A DNA stretch of 36,113 nt from Candidatus Krumholzibacteriota bacterium (GCA_024277025.1 JAJRWA010000017.1:1-36113), one strand, 5' to 3'; shown: positions 15,754-24,498, counted from the stretch's first letter. Program-made: numbers and translations. Notes: generated by a model not told the origin, from the letters alone.

Positions 15754-16143
15754 CTACTCTCCGCCGCCGTTGTCCTGGGTGCCGGGATCCTCAGTCGGGG
15801 TGGCCGGTACATCGCTGGGAACCGTGAGCGGGTTCTCGGTAACGGGCACGGTCAACTCGCCCTTCTGGGCCGCCTCGCCAACGATGCTGTGACTGCTGGT
15901 CGAGTTGCGGCCGTCGGTCACAAAAAGAAGAAAGCTGGTGGTGAAAAATCCGACCGCGCAATAGATCGTCAACTTGTGCAGCAGGGTCGTCATTCCCTTC
16001 GAGCCGAGCAGTTGCTGCGGCGCACCGCCGGCACCACCGAACGCGCCGGCCAAGCCGCCGCCCTTGCTGGATTGCAACAGGACCACGGTCGCCAGGACCA
16101 GGCAGATCAGTACGTGAATAATCACCAGCAGAGTGTGCAGCAT
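15754..16143 (-). CDS. secG: preprotein translocase subunit SecG
   Basis: Small inner-membrane subunit of SecYEG that aids the SecA cycle. 129 residues with two membrane segments (about 2-23 and 57-76). The family motif between them is VVLLQSSKGGGLAGAFGG (20-37). The C-terminal ~50 residues are Pro/Thr/Glu-rich and low in complexity, longer than in E. coli. The ATG at 16143 is preceded by GGAG (9-base gap) and gives the standard N-terminus; the open frame continues upstream without similarity. It lies downstream of pgk with its own candidate promoter in the gap. tRNA-Leu follows. Confidence 0.93.
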   Translation of the reverse strand: MLHTLLVIIHVLICLVLATVVLLQSSKGGGLAGAFGGAGGAPQQLLGSKGMTTLLHKLTIYCAVGFFTTSFLLFVTDGRNSTSSHSIVGEAAQKGELTVPVTENPLTVPSDVPATPTEDPGTQDNGGGE

Positions 16144-16220
16144 GCCAATTCGCTCCCACGGCATTCGAGGTCGTAATGATTCCGCCGGACCACCAGCAGG
16201 TGCCCCGGCAAGGGACGGGT

Positions 16221-16249
16221 AAATTAACACCCGCCCCTTGTCCTGTCAA
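16221..16249 (-). promoter_or_regulatory. candidate secG promoter inside the pgk terminator hairpin
   Basis: On the minus strand TTGACA (16249-16244) forms most of the loop of the hairpin at 16231-16260. It is followed by a 17-base spacer and TAATTT (16226-16221; 3 of 6). A leader of about 70 bases would result. The exact -35 match and correct spacing argue for use; the weak -10 argues for modest strength. Confidence 0.5.
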
Positions 16250-16260
16250 ACAAGGGGCGG
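16231..16260 (-). terminator. hairpin after pgk, terminator or attenuator
   Basis: Perfect 11-base-pair stem (16231-16241 with 16250-16260), 8-base loop, 22 bases after the pgk stop. On the minus strand it is followed by GTGTTAATTTA, a poor U-run, so termination is probably partial. Its loop contains the -35 hexamer of the secG promoter. Confidence 0.55.
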
Positions 16261-16282
16261 CCGACAGCATGAGCAAGCAGAC

Positions 16283-17482
16283 TCAGGCATCCGTAAGTGA
16301 CTCTATCCCCGGCAGTTGCCTCCCTGCCATAAACTCCAGGGAAGCGCCGCCGCCAGTGCTGATATGGCTCATTCGGTTGGCCAGTCCCATCTGGTTGACG
16401 GCGGCCACGCTGTCACCGCCGCCGACAACACTGACCGCCCCGGCCCCTGTCGCGACGCCGATCGCCTCGCCGACGGCCCGCGTCCCGGCAGCGAACGACG
16501 GCAGTTCGAACACCCCCATGGGACCGTTCCAGAATATCGATCGCGCCGGCTCCAGAATCGCACGATACTGCGCCGCCGACCGGGGTCCGATATCCAGTCC
16601 CATCCACTGGTCGGGGATGTCGGTCACCAGGCAGTCCCGCTGGTCGGCCTTGTCGTCGAAGGCGGACGCCACGACACAGTCCTCAGGCAGGATCAGGCGG
16701 GTCGAACTCGCCTTCGCACGGGTCGCGATTTCCCGGGCGACAGCCACACTTTCCTCTTCCAGCAGACTGGTGCCGATACCCAGGCCGGCAGCCTTGAAAA
16801 AAGTGAAGATCATGCCGCCGCCGAGCAACAACGTGTCGACCTTGCCGAGCAGGTTGAGGATCACCTCCACCTTGGAATCAACCTTCGCTCCGCCGAGCAC
16901 CGCGACAAACGGATGCTCGGGATCACCAATCATTTCGCCCAGGAATTTCAATTCCTTTTCCATCAGAAAACCCGCCCGGCAGGTTGCAAAATATTCAGTC
17001 ACACCGGCGGTCGACGCGTGGGCACGATGGGCGGTGCCGAAAGCATCGTTGACATAGGTGTCGCCGAGCGCCGCCAGCGCCTTGGCGAATTCAACATCAT
17101 TCGCCGTCTCGCCGGGATTGAAGCGCAGGTTCTCCAGGAGGAGAATCTCACCCGGCTCGAGTGCCCCGGCTTTCGCTCTGGCGTCCGGGCCGACCGTGTC
17201 GGTCGCAAACTTCACCGGTCCGGCCAACATGTCGGCCAGGTGGTCAGCAACCGGACGCAGTGATGCCGCGGGATCGATCTGGCCCCTGGGCCGCCCCAGG
17301 TGACTCATGAGAATCAGCGCACCGCCCTTTTCCACGATGTGGCGAATGGACGGCATCGCCGCTTCGATGCGCGTATCGTCGGCGATGTTGCGGTCCCCAT
17401 CGAGCGGCACATTGAAATCCACGCGCATCAGCACGCGGTGTCCCTGCGGGTCGAAGTCCGACAATCCCAGCTTCTTGGCCAT
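16283..17482 (-). CDS. pgk: phosphoglycerate kinase
   Basis: Transfers the phosphate of 1,3-bisphosphoglycerate to ADP in glycolysis. The 399-residue protein has MRVDFNVPLDG near residue 20, MSHLGRP (substrate loop), LLENLRFNPGE, YVNDAFGTAHRAHAS, FVAVLGGAKVDSK, the nucleotide-site motif WNGPMGVFE and the glycine-rich GGGDSVAAV, then STGGGASLEF near the end. Length is typical. The ATG at 17482 has AGGAG 7 bases upstream. gap and tpiA, often neighbours, are absent from the window. A consensus-like promoter overlaps the end of comF. Confidence 0.97.
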   Translation of the reverse strand: MAKKLGLSDFDPQGHRVLMRVDFNVPLDGDRNIADDTRIEAAMPSIRHIVEKGGALILMSHLGRPRGQIDPAASLRPVADHLADMLAGPVKFATDTVGPDARAKAGALEPGEILLLENLRFNPGETANDVEFAKALAALGDTYVNDAFGTAHRAHASTAGVTEYFATCRAGFLMEKELKFLGEMIGDPEHPFVAVLGGAKVDSKVEVILNLLGKVDTLLLGGGMIFTFFKAAGLGIGTSLLEEESVAVAREIATRAKASSTRLILPEDCVVASAFDDKADQRDCLVTDIPDQWMGLDIGPRSAAQYRAILEPARSIFWNGPMGVFELPSFAAGTRAVGEAIGVATGAGAVSVVGGGDSVAAVNQMGLANRMSHISTGGGASLEFMAGRQLPGIESLTDA

Positions 17483-17547
17483 TTTCCATCTCCTGTTTCC
17501 CGGCTGCACCGGCTGTTTCCGAAGCAATTCGGCTGCTTGCCTGTCCA

Positions 17548-17576
17548 ATGCTAGATTTCGCGGCCAACTGTGTCAA
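17548..17576 (-). promoter_or_regulatory. pgk promoter within the 3' end of comF
   Basis: On the minus strand TTGACA (17576-17571), a 17-base spacer and TAGCAT (17553-17548; 4 of 6). The -10 box overlaps the comF stop codon. The start point would be near 17541, giving a ~60-base leader. This allows pgk to be expressed independently of the cell-shape genes upstream. Confidence 0.65.
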
Positions 17577-18375
17577 CCCGGCGCTCGTCGGTCGAATCCG
17601 AATCCCCGCCTGCACCGGCGGCCACACCAAGGGCCACCGTCCAGCATACCTGCCACCCGGCCCTCGTCAGGGCCTCACGCGCCGCCACACAAGTGGCGCC
17701 GCTGGTGATCAGGTCGTCCACCAGACCAACCCGGCGCCGTTGGCCGGCAACGGCGTCACGACCGGCGACAAAGGCTCCGGCAAGGTTGCGCCGCCGGGCC
17801 GCAACCGAACCCAGGCGGGCTTGCTGGTCGGTGCGGCGGCAGCGTCGCAAGAGCCCCCCGGCCACCGGCAGCCCCAGCTCCCGTCCGGCCAGCCGGGCCA
17901 GGATCTCGGCCTGGTTGAACCCGCGTTCACGCCGCCGACGTCCGTGCAGTGGCACGGGCACCAGGACATCGACCGCACCACCAGCGGCCAGCGCCGCCGT
18001 CATCGCGCTGGTCAGCAGAGCCGCCAGCGGCCAGGCCAGTCCCCGCACGCCATGGTACTTCCATTGCCCCAGGACGGCGACGAGCTCGGGGCTCGGCCGT
18101 CGGCAGCCGAAGGCGGGCAAGCCCCCCGGGACCAGCGCATTGCACACAACATTGCCGGTGAGGCGCGTCGCGCAGGCCTGGCACAAATGAGGCCGGTCAT
18201 GCCAACTGGTCCCGGCGACCGCCGCTCCTGGCGGCACCCACGGACATTCGCCGGGCCGCGCCCCACACATCAGGCAGGATTCGGGATAGAAGAGTTCAAG
18301 GAGCGCAAGCAGGCCCGTCCGCCCCGCCGTTTGCGCTGTCCGGCCCAACGCCCGGATTCCGTCAGCAAATATCAC
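17551..18375 (-). CDS. ComF-family phosphoribosyltransferase-like protein
   Basis: Contains an N-terminal zinc-ribbon-like Cys set (CLMCGARPGECPWV and HLCQACATRL), followed by the phosphoribosyltransferase fold. ComF family motifs are LVPVPLHGRRRRERGFNQAE, RTDQQARLG and RRRNLAGAF, and the PRPP loop is VGLVDDLITSGAT. In naturally competent bacteria ComF acts in DNA uptake; in many others (E. coli GntX) its role is different or unknown, and no other competence gene is in view. The start is uncertain: GTG at 18375 gives 274 residues but has no good ribosome site, and there is no in-frame ATG. A longer version would overlap aroE (stop at 18410). Confidence 0.8.
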   Translation of the reverse strand: MIFADGIRALGRTAQTAGRTGLLALLELFYPESCLMCGARPGECPWVPPGAAVAGTSWHDRPHLCQACATRLTGNVVCNALVPGGLPAFGCRRPSPELVAVLGQWKYHGVRGLAWPLAALLTSAMTAALAAGGAVDVLVPVPLHGRRRRERGFNQAEILARLAGRELGLPVAGGLLRRCRRTDQQARLGSVAARRRNLAGAFVAGRDAVAGQRRRVGLVDDLITSGATCVAAREALTRAGWQVCWTVALGVAAGAGGDSDSTDERRVDTVGREI

Positions 18376-18409
18376 CGCAGTTGTGCACAGTCCGGGAGGG
18401 GAAAAAGGA

Positions 18410-19291
18410 TCAGCCTTCCAGCAGGGCGTCGCGCATGACCGCCCAGGGCACGGGAGGCCCGCACCACCAGGCAAAACTCAGGCCGCCCTGCACCAGCAGC
18501 ACCGGCAGCCCGTCGGTCCCTTCGAAACCCAATGGCACGTTCTCCGCCGGGCGCTGGTCACCGTAGCGCAGGTCCATCAGCAACGACTGGCGCTCGCCGG
18601 CGGCAACCGGCAGAAAGGGCACACAGGGCACACCGCCGGCCAGGCAGCACAGCCACAGGGTCGATTCAGCGGCGGCCGGATCCGCGTCCCGGGTCAACTC
18701 CCCGATCACCACCTGATCGGCCCGATCGGCGGCGACCAGCCATTCCTGCAGGCGTCGGCGGCCCGCTTCGCTGCGGTTGCGCACCTCGAGCCGGGGCACA
18801 CCCCAGCGTAGCATGGCGTCGATCGCGGCCCGGGCCGAACCGCCGGCCCCCAGCACGACCACGCGGTCGGGTCGTTCACCGTCGCGCCACACCTGGGCAA
18901 CGACCGTCATGATGCCGCCGCTGTCGGTGTTGTGGCCCAGCCACTTGCCGTCCTCCTGCTTGACGGTGTTGACCGCACCCAGGTCGCGGGCCTGATCGGT
19001 CCGGCCGTCGCACAGGGCCGCCACGGCCTCCTTGTGGGGAGCGGTGACATTGAAACCGACCAGGTACTCGCCCAGCCGGGCCTCCTTCAGCAGGGGCAAT
19101 TGCTCGGCCGTGATCTGCAGGGGCAGGTACTCCGCGTCGAACTCCCGCTCCAGCAGGGCCGCGTTGTGCATGGCCGGCGAGAGGCTGTGCCGAATCGGGT
19201 CGCCAAGCACTGCGTAGAACGGCCGCGTCGGCGTCCAGGCTTCACCGTCCCGCCGCCAGCCCGACTCGTCGATTTCCAGGAGATCAAACAT
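18410..19291 (-). CDS. aroE: shikimate dehydrogenase
   Basis: Reduces 3-dehydroshikimate to shikimate with NADPH in aromatic amino-acid synthesis. 293 residues: substrate motif HSLSPAMHNAAL (35-46), catalytic K87 in NVTAPHKEAV, D123 in GHNTDSGG, dinucleotide loop VLGAGGSARAA (146-156) and the C-terminal LSFAWWCG. The ATG at 19291 has GGAG 8 bases upstream and overlaps the lgt stop by 8 bases; a GTG at 19300 is less well placed. A 20-residue leader precedes the usual start of the family. Coupled to lgt by the overlap. Confidence 0.94.
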   Translation of the reverse strand: MFDLLEIDESGWRRDGEAWTPTRPFYAVLGDPIRHSLSPAMHNAALLEREFDAEYLPLQITAEQLPLLKEARLGEYLVGFNVTAPHKEAVAALCDGRTDQARDLGAVNTVKQEDGKWLGHNTDSGGIMTVVAQVWRDGERPDRVVVLGAGGSARAAIDAMLRWGVPRLEVRNRSEAGRRRLQEWLVAADRADQVVIGELTRDADPAAAESTLWLCCLAGGVPCVPFLPVAAGERQSLLMDLRYGDQRPAENVPLGFEGTDGLPVLLVQGGLSFAWWCGPPVPWAVMRDALLEG

Positions 19292-20057
19292 GGGCTTCAC
19301 TCCGCTCGAACATCCCCCGGGCCCCGGCGACCATGACCGCCAACCCGCCCAGCATCATGCCGACGCTGATCCACTGGTTGTTGCTCCAGCCGAAGGCCAT
19401 GATCTGGTCCGGTTCATAGTAGCGGCTGAAATCAACCGTGAAACGGCTGATGCCGTAGAGCAGCAGGAAGCGACCGAAAGTGGCGCCGCGGTAGTTCCAG
19501 ACCTTCTCCAGCAGCAGCAACAACCCGAAAATCAGGAAGCCTCCGCCCGAGGCGTACAACTGGGACGGGTGCACGGCCACCTGCCCGAACTTGAGGCTCG
19601 CCGGCGCGTCCACCGGGAAAGTGACGCCGCAGCCCAGACCGGTCGGGTGACCGAAGCAGCAGCCGGCGAAGAAACAACCGATCCGGGTCAGGCCGATACC
19701 GAGAATGACACCGGGTGAAAAATTGTCGGCCATCACCATGAAGGGGATCCGGCGACGGCGCGCCAGGACGAAGACCGTCACGGTCGACAGGATGATGCCG
19801 CCGTAGAGGGTCAGCCCGCCGTCCCAGATGAAGAATGCCCGGTACCAGGGATGAAACTCACCCAGGTGCGTCAGCACGAAAAAGAGCCGCACCCCGATCA
19901 GGCTGGAGACCAGGACCGCGAAGACCAGGTCGGTGACATCGTCGGCCTTGACGCCATGAACTCGCCCCCGGCGAATGCTCAGCCACAGACCCAGACCGAA
20001 ACTGAGGGCCAGCATCAGGCCATAGCTTTTGACCACGCCGAATATTTCCGGATGCAT
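19284..20057 (-). CDS. lgt: prolipoprotein diacylglyceryl transferase (variant signature)
   Basis: Adds diacylglycerol from phosphatidylglycerol to the lipobox Cys of prolipoproteins; inner membrane. 257 residues with seven hydrophobic segments, SYGLMLALSF near the start, WDGGLTLYGG (79-87), the signature region TRIGCFFAGCCFG (124-136), HPSQLY (163-168) and RFTVDFSR. Compared with E. coli Lgt, R143 and G154 are kept (R125, G136). H103 is Tyr (Y85), N146 is Cys (C128) and E151 is Cys (C133). Similar GC-FAGCC forms occur in other phyla, so this is a known sequence class, not a decayed copy. The ATG at 20057 has AGGAG 9 bases upstream. It follows rodA by 37 bases and overlaps aroE. Confidence 0.9.
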   Translation of the reverse strand: MHPEIFGVVKSYGLMLALSFGLGLWLSIRRGRVHGVKADDVTDLVFAVLVSSLIGVRLFFVLTHLGEFHPWYRAFFIWDGGLTLYGGIILSTVTVFVLARRRRIPFMVMADNFSPGVILGIGLTRIGCFFAGCCFGHPTGLGCGVTFPVDAPASLKFGQVAVHPSQLYASGGGFLIFGLLLLLEKVWNYRGATFGRFLLLYGISRFTVDFSRYYEPDQIMAFGWSNNQWISVGMMLGGLAVMVAGARGMFERSEAHV

Positions 20058-20094
20058 TTCTTTTCTCTCCTGAGGCGCCGCCCGCGGCGTCCGG

Positions 20095-21366
20095 TCAGTC
20101 GTCGAAGGTTCGGGAACTCACGTTCAGCAGCAGCCCGAGCAGCACCGAGCTGATCAAAAGGTTCGAGCCGCCGTAGCTGATCAAGGGCAGGGGCAAGCCC
20201 GTCACCGGCAGCAGTCCCGTGGTGATCGCCACATTGACCACAACGTGAAAAACGAAATACGTCACGACCCCGATGGCCAGGAAGCGCGTGAACGGCTGAC
20301 GCGCCGCCGCCGCGACATTCACCCCACGCAGGATGATGACCAGGAACAGGCTCAACAGCACAACAGTGCCCAGGAAGCCGAGTTCCTCTCCCACGACCGA
20401 AAAAATGAAATCGGTATGGCGCTCCGGCAGGAAAGCCAGCCCTTTCTGGGTCCCCTGCAGGTAGTGGGTGCCGAACAACCCGCCCGACCCGATGGCCACC
20501 TTCGACTGGATCGCCTGGTAGCCACTGCCGAAGGCGTCACGCGAAGGATCGAAGAACGTCAGGATCCGCTCCTGCTGGTACCCTTTCAACTTGTCCCAAA
20601 AGAAGGGAATACCAATGCCCGTGGCCACGTTCAGGGCCAACAGAAGCACCTTGGCCACGATGCTCCACCGGACGAGATACAGCCCGCCGAGCACCAGCAG
20701 GATATAGACACCCCACGGCCAGGCCTGCTGCGCCACCGATTCCGAGTAGAACATGATCACCGCGCTGGCCGCAGCGCTGCCGGCGCCCAGCAGGAGAATC
20801 CCCGGAATGCCGTACCAGAAAATCATGCCCACCCACACGGCCAGAAAAACCAGGCTCGTACCCAGGTCCGGTTCCCGCAGAATAAGCACCAGCGGCACGG
20901 CCATCACACCGAAAGACAGCACCATGGTCATCAGCCGGGCCCCGCTGTCCTTGCTGCGGGCCAGCACGCTGGCGGTCATGATGATAAACGTCACCTTGGC
21001 CAGTTCCGAGGGCTGCAGGCGCACCGGCCCCAAAGGCAGCCAACGCCGCGCCCCGCCGATACGGGGCCCGACGACGATCAGCAGCAGCAGCAACGCCAGC
21101 GAAAACAGGTACAGCGGCACCGCCACGTTGTCCAGGTAGCGCAACGGCACCCGCGTCGCCGCCAGCAGGCCCAGATAGCCCAGCACCACCCAGACCACCT
21201 GTTTGACGAACACACCCTTGGCCACGCCCGGATCAAGCTGTTCATAGGGCCCGCTGATCGGCTCGGTCACCGACCAGAGCACCGCCAGACTCACGAGGCA
21301 AAGCAACAGCCACGCCACGAAAATACTGCGGTCGCCGGGCGGCAACGGTGACGCCGGGAAACTCAT
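20095..21366 (-). CDS. rodA: peptidoglycan glycosyltransferase RodA
   Basis: SEDS-family polymerase of the elongasome, which extends glycan strands from lipid II together with PBP2. 423 residues with ten membrane segments. Family landmarks: GGARRWLPLGPVRLQPSE (SEDS loop), REPDLGTSLVF (with the essential Asp of the EPDxG loop), GYQAIQSKVAIGSGGLFG, FLPERHTDFIFSVVGEELG and the C-terminal LPLPLISYGGSNLL. The insert between the EPDLG loop and GYQAI is longer than in E. coli. The ATG at 21366 overlaps the mrdA stop as ATGA, so the two partners are translated together. Confidence 0.96.
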   Translation of the reverse strand: MSFPASPLPPGDRSIFVAWLLLCLVSLAVLWSVTEPISGPYEQLDPGVAKGVFVKQVVWVVLGYLGLLAATRVPLRYLDNVAVPLYLFSLALLLLLIVVGPRIGGARRWLPLGPVRLQPSELAKVTFIIMTASVLARSKDSGARLMTMVLSFGVMAVPLVLILREPDLGTSLVFLAVWVGMIFWYGIPGILLLGAGSAAASAVIMFYSESVAQQAWPWGVYILLVLGGLYLVRWSIVAKVLLLALNVATGIGIPFFWDKLKGYQQERILTFFDPSRDAFGSGYQAIQSKVAIGSGGLFGTHYLQGTQKGLAFLPERHTDFIFSVVGEELGFLGTVVLLSLFLVIILRGVNVAAAARQPFTRFLAIGVVTYFVFHVVVNVAITTGLLPVTGLPLPLISYGGSNLLISSVLLGLLLNVSSRTFDD

Positions 21367-23144
21367 GGCGTCGTCCCTTCGGCTGCAGCGGGTGGCGGCA
21401 CGAGCCGGCCCGTCTGGGTGAAATAGGCTTTCAGCCAGGCGCCGGCCACCGGCGCGGCAATCGTGCTGCCGTGCCCGGCATTCTCGACGATCACCGCGAG
21501 GGCGACTTCGGGTTCATCGGCCGGAGCGAAACACATGAACCAGGCGTGGTCTTCTCCGTGCGGGTTCTGGGCCGTGCCCGTCTTGCCGGCGACCGGAATG
21601 CCGGGCAGCCTGGCCGCTTTGCCCGTCCCCCGCTCAACCGTCTCGCGCAGCACGCCCCGCACCCACTCCAGGTCCTCTTCGCTGAACGGCAGGGGGTCCG
21701 GATGTTTGGTCGGCTCCGGCGGGATCAGCACGAATTCCGGATCGGGCATCCGGCCGGACGAGGCCAGGCGTCCGGCCAGGACCGCCATCTGGATGGGCGT
21801 GACCAGAAGCTCGCCCTGGCCGATGGCGTTGTTCAGCACCACGCCGGGCGTCCAGTGCCCCGCGCCAAATCGCTTGTCGTACCAGGCCGTATCCGGCACG
21901 TTGCCGGCTGACTCGTCACTGAACAGGCGGGTGCAGCGGCGCCCCAGCCCGAAGCTGCGCGCCGCGGCCGCCAACTGGTCGATCTCCAGGCGGACCGCCA
22001 GTTGGTAGTAGAAAGTGTCACAGCTTTCGACAATCGCCTTGGTGTGATCCACCTCGCCGTGCCCCCCACGTTTCCAGCAACGAAAGTAGCGGGTGCCGAA
22101 GTCCCAGCCACCCAAACAGGGCTCGAGTGATGTTTCGCGCCCCACGAGGTGATCCTGCAAGGCAGCCAGACTGGTCACGGGCTTGTACAGCGAAGCCGGT
22201 GGGTAGGTCGCCTGCACCACCCGGTTGAAAAAGGGCTTGGCCGGATCATCGACCAGTTTCCGCCATTGGTCCGAGCTGATCGAAACGGTCATCAGGTTCG
22301 GGTCAAACGACGGATTGCTGAAGGCGGCCAACACCTCGCCCGTGCTGGTGGACACCGCCACGCCGCAGGCAGTCCGCGGGCCGATGGCGTCGGCCATCAC
22401 CTGCTGCAGGGGCAACGAAATGGAGAGAGTCACATCACCGCCGGGCTCGACCTCGCGCAGCCACACCGGATCGCGTCCCACGACGCGCCCGGCCGCATTC
22501 ACTTCCTCCAGCTTGACGCCGCTCTTGCCGCGCAGCACATCCTCCAGGGCCGATTCCAACCCCTGTTTACCGATCGAATCGCCCAGCCGATAGCCCGACC
22601 AGTCCCCGGTCGTGTCCAGATCCGCGCGGCTCACCTCGCCGACATAGCCGATGATGTGCGCAAAGAGCGAACCGAACAGATAGCGCCGCCGGGAACGGGC
22701 CTCGACCCGCACCCCCGGCAACTCGCGCCCCCGCTCCTCCACGGCCGCAATCTGCCCCATGCTCGCGTTGCGCACCAGGACCAGGCGCTTGTATTTCTGC
22801 TTCTGTTCGGCGAGCCGGGCCAGCGTCCTTGCCACCGGCAGGTCGAACCAGGTCATCAGGCGCGTCAGAGTCGAATCGGGGCCGTCAGGGGTCAGGCAAC
22901 TGCCCGGGATCATGATATCGGCAATGTACATGTTGTCGGCCAGCAGCGTCCCGTGCCGGTCGAAAATCCGTCCCCGGGGCGCCCGCACCCGGAAACGCAC
23001 CTGACGATTCTCCACCGCCTGGTCCTTGTAGTAGGTGTGCTGCGGGACCATCATCACGAAGAGGTTGCCGGTCAGGATCAGGAACAGCCCGATCACGATG
23101 GTCCGGAAGATGCCGACCCGCAGCAGAAAATCCCGGTCCGGCAT
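21363..23144 (-). CDS. mrdA: penicillin-binding protein 2 (class B transpeptidase)
   Basis: Cross-links peptidoglycan in lateral growth as the partner of RodA. 593 residues: one N-terminal membrane anchor (about 11-32), the dimerisation domain beginning with RAPRGRIFDRHG (54-65), and the transpeptidase with S318 in PPASLYKP (SxxK), SCD (374-376; the SxN/D motif) and KTGTAQ (521-526). All three catalytic motifs are intact. The ATG at 23144 is one base after the mreD stop. Located between mreD and rodA, the standard mreBCD-mrdA-rodA order. Confidence 0.96.
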   Translation of the reverse strand: MPDRDFLLRVGIFRTIVIGLFLILTGNLFVMMVPQHTYYKDQAVENRQVRFRVRAPRGRIFDRHGTLLADNMYIADIMIPGSCLTPDGPDSTLTRLMTWFDLPVARTLARLAEQKQKYKRLVLVRNASMGQIAAVEERGRELPGVRVEARSRRRYLFGSLFAHIIGYVGEVSRADLDTTGDWSGYRLGDSIGKQGLESALEDVLRGKSGVKLEEVNAAGRVVGRDPVWLREVEPGGDVTLSISLPLQQVMADAIGPRTACGVAVSTSTGEVLAAFSNPSFDPNLMTVSISSDQWRKLVDDPAKPFFNRVVQATYPPASLYKPVTSLAALQDHLVGRETSLEPCLGGWDFGTRYFRCWKRGGHGEVDHTKAIVESCDTFYYQLAVRLEIDQLAAAARSFGLGRRCTRLFSDESAGNVPDTAWYDKRFGAGHWTPGVVLNNAIGQGELLVTPIQMAVLAGRLASSGRMPDPEFVLIPPEPTKHPDPLPFSEEDLEWVRGVLRETVERGTGKAARLPGIPVAGKTGTAQNPHGEDHAWFMCFAPADEPEVALAVIVENAGHGSTIAAPVAGAWLKAYFTQTGRLVPPPAAAEGTTP

Positions 23145-23145
23145 G

Positions 23146-23637
23146 TCAGTCCTCCTGCTGCAGAATGCCCAGCAGCTCGGCCAGCCGGATCACCGGAATG
23201 CCGACCAGCCCGGAATACACCGCCACCGGAATCGTGCGCAGGACCAGCGGCATCATGAACTGCTCGTCCGCCAGGTTGCTCTGCACCAGCAGGAAAACGA
23301 AGTCGTGGGCAAAGACCGACACCGCCACGACCAGCCCCTCGACCAGCGGCACGCCGTAGACCAGCCGCCCGCGCAACGATCCCAGCCCGTAACCCAATCC
23401 CGACTTGCAGAGGGCCTGCAAACCCAGCAAGGCCGGATTGGAGAGATCCTGCACCAGGCCGAGCACAAAGCCGCCGACGGTGGCCGGCCCCGCGCCCGCC
23501 GCCAGGGCCAGCACGACCAGGGCAATGATCGAGAAATCCGGCGCCACGCCCCTGATGCTGATCAACGGACCGAGAATCGTATCGCCCACGAAGGCCACAA
23601 TGGCCCAGGTCAGGGTCGTGCGCACGAACAGGCGCAT
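23146..23637 (-). CDS. mreD: rod shape-determining protein MreD
   Basis: 163-residue polytopic inner-membrane protein of the elongasome with five to six hydrophobic segments. It has the weakly conserved MreD features RGVAPDFSIIALV and GGFVLGLVQDL. Identity is supported mainly by position between mreC and mrdA and by topology. The ATG at 23637 shares one base with the mreC stop (TGATG). Confidence 0.93.
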   Translation of the reverse strand: MRLFVRTTLTWAIVAFVGDTILGPLISIRGVAPDFSIIALVVLALAAGAGPATVGGFVLGLVQDLSNPALLGLQALCKSGLGYGLGSLRGRLVYGVPLVEGLVVAVSVFAHDFVFLLVQSNLADEQFMMPLVLRTIPVAVYSGLVGIPVIRLAELLGILQQED

Positions 23638-24470
23638 CAGCGCACACCCCCGGTTTCCGGCGGCGTGACCACGAAGACCGTCTCGTTGCGTTCCAGGGAG
23701 GCGGCCGGGTCGACGGTGATCTCCTTGAAGATCTGGTCCGACGGCGAGGTGGCCGAAAGCACGACCCCCACGGGAAAACCGCGCTGCGTGACGGCCGCTT
23801 CGGCCTCGTCCTGATGTTCCCGGATCTCGGCAATGCCCGAGGTGATGATCCGGTCGCCGGGCTGGACATCCTCGTCACGGCCGACCATTTCGACCACAAA
23901 ACGATCACCGCGTGGCCGCAGCACGCCCAACAGTCCCGTGCGTTCGATCTCCACGCCGAGAGCGAAATCAGGCGCCGAGATCAACTCGACCCAGGCTTCG
24001 CGGTTGTTGATCACCGTACGCAGCCGGCCCAGATAGCCCGCCCGCGAGATCACCGGCATCCAGGGCCGCCAGCGGACCGGCTCCAGGCTGCGGACCTTGA
24101 TCATCGTGGCAAAGCGGCTGCGTTGCCGCATGACCACGCGGCAGGGCACCAATTCGCCGTCAAAGCCGGGATTCATCGCCGGACCGGCCATGCGCTCGAC
24201 ATCGCGCTGCATCTGCTCACCGGCCGCCGCCATCAATTCCAGCTCGGCCACGCGTTGCTTCAGCCACGAATTCTCGTCCCGGATGCGGAACACGTCCTCG
24301 GCGTAGTTGCGCACGTTCCAGTAGGGAGCGGTCAGGACGATGGCCAGACGGTCGGCCACCAGAATGCGGGTATCACCGGGCAGAAGGAGCAGCATGAGCG
24401 AAAGGCCGGCGCAGACGATGATCGTCAGGACCTCGCCACGAAAAGAGAAGTTCAGGGCACGGCCCATCAT
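23637..24470 (-). CDS. mreC: rod shape-determining protein MreC
   Basis: 277 residues: a membrane segment (about 14-32), a coiled coil (about 62-95, SWLKQRVAELELM) and a periplasmic double beta-barrel domain with GYLGRLRTVINN, GVLRPRGDRFVVEMV and GDRIITSGIAEI. MreC links MreB filaments to PBP2-RodA and activates them. Two adjacent ATGs (24470, 24467) are possible; GGAAG lies about 7 bases upstream of the first. 28 bases after mreB. Confidence 0.95.
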   Translation of the reverse strand: MMGRALNFSFRGEVLTIIVCAGLSLMLLLLPGDTRILVADRLAIVLTAPYWNVRNYAEDVFRIRDENSWLKQRVAELELMAAAGEQMQRDVERMAGPAMNPGFDGELVPCRVVMRQRSRFATMIKVRSLEPVRWRPWMPVISRAGYLGRLRTVINNREAWVELISAPDFALGVEIERTGLLGVLRPRGDRFVVEMVGRDEDVQPGDRIITSGIAEIREHQDEAEAAVTQRGFPVGVVLSATSPSDQIFKEITVDPAASLERNETVFVVTPPETGGVR

Positions 24471-24498
24471 CAGTCGGCTTCCACTCTGCTGCGTGTGG

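Noticed and set aside
20064-20092. GC hairpin between rodA and lgt as a terminator
   Set aside because: Only a 5-bp stem, no T-run, and the lgt ribosome site follows directly.
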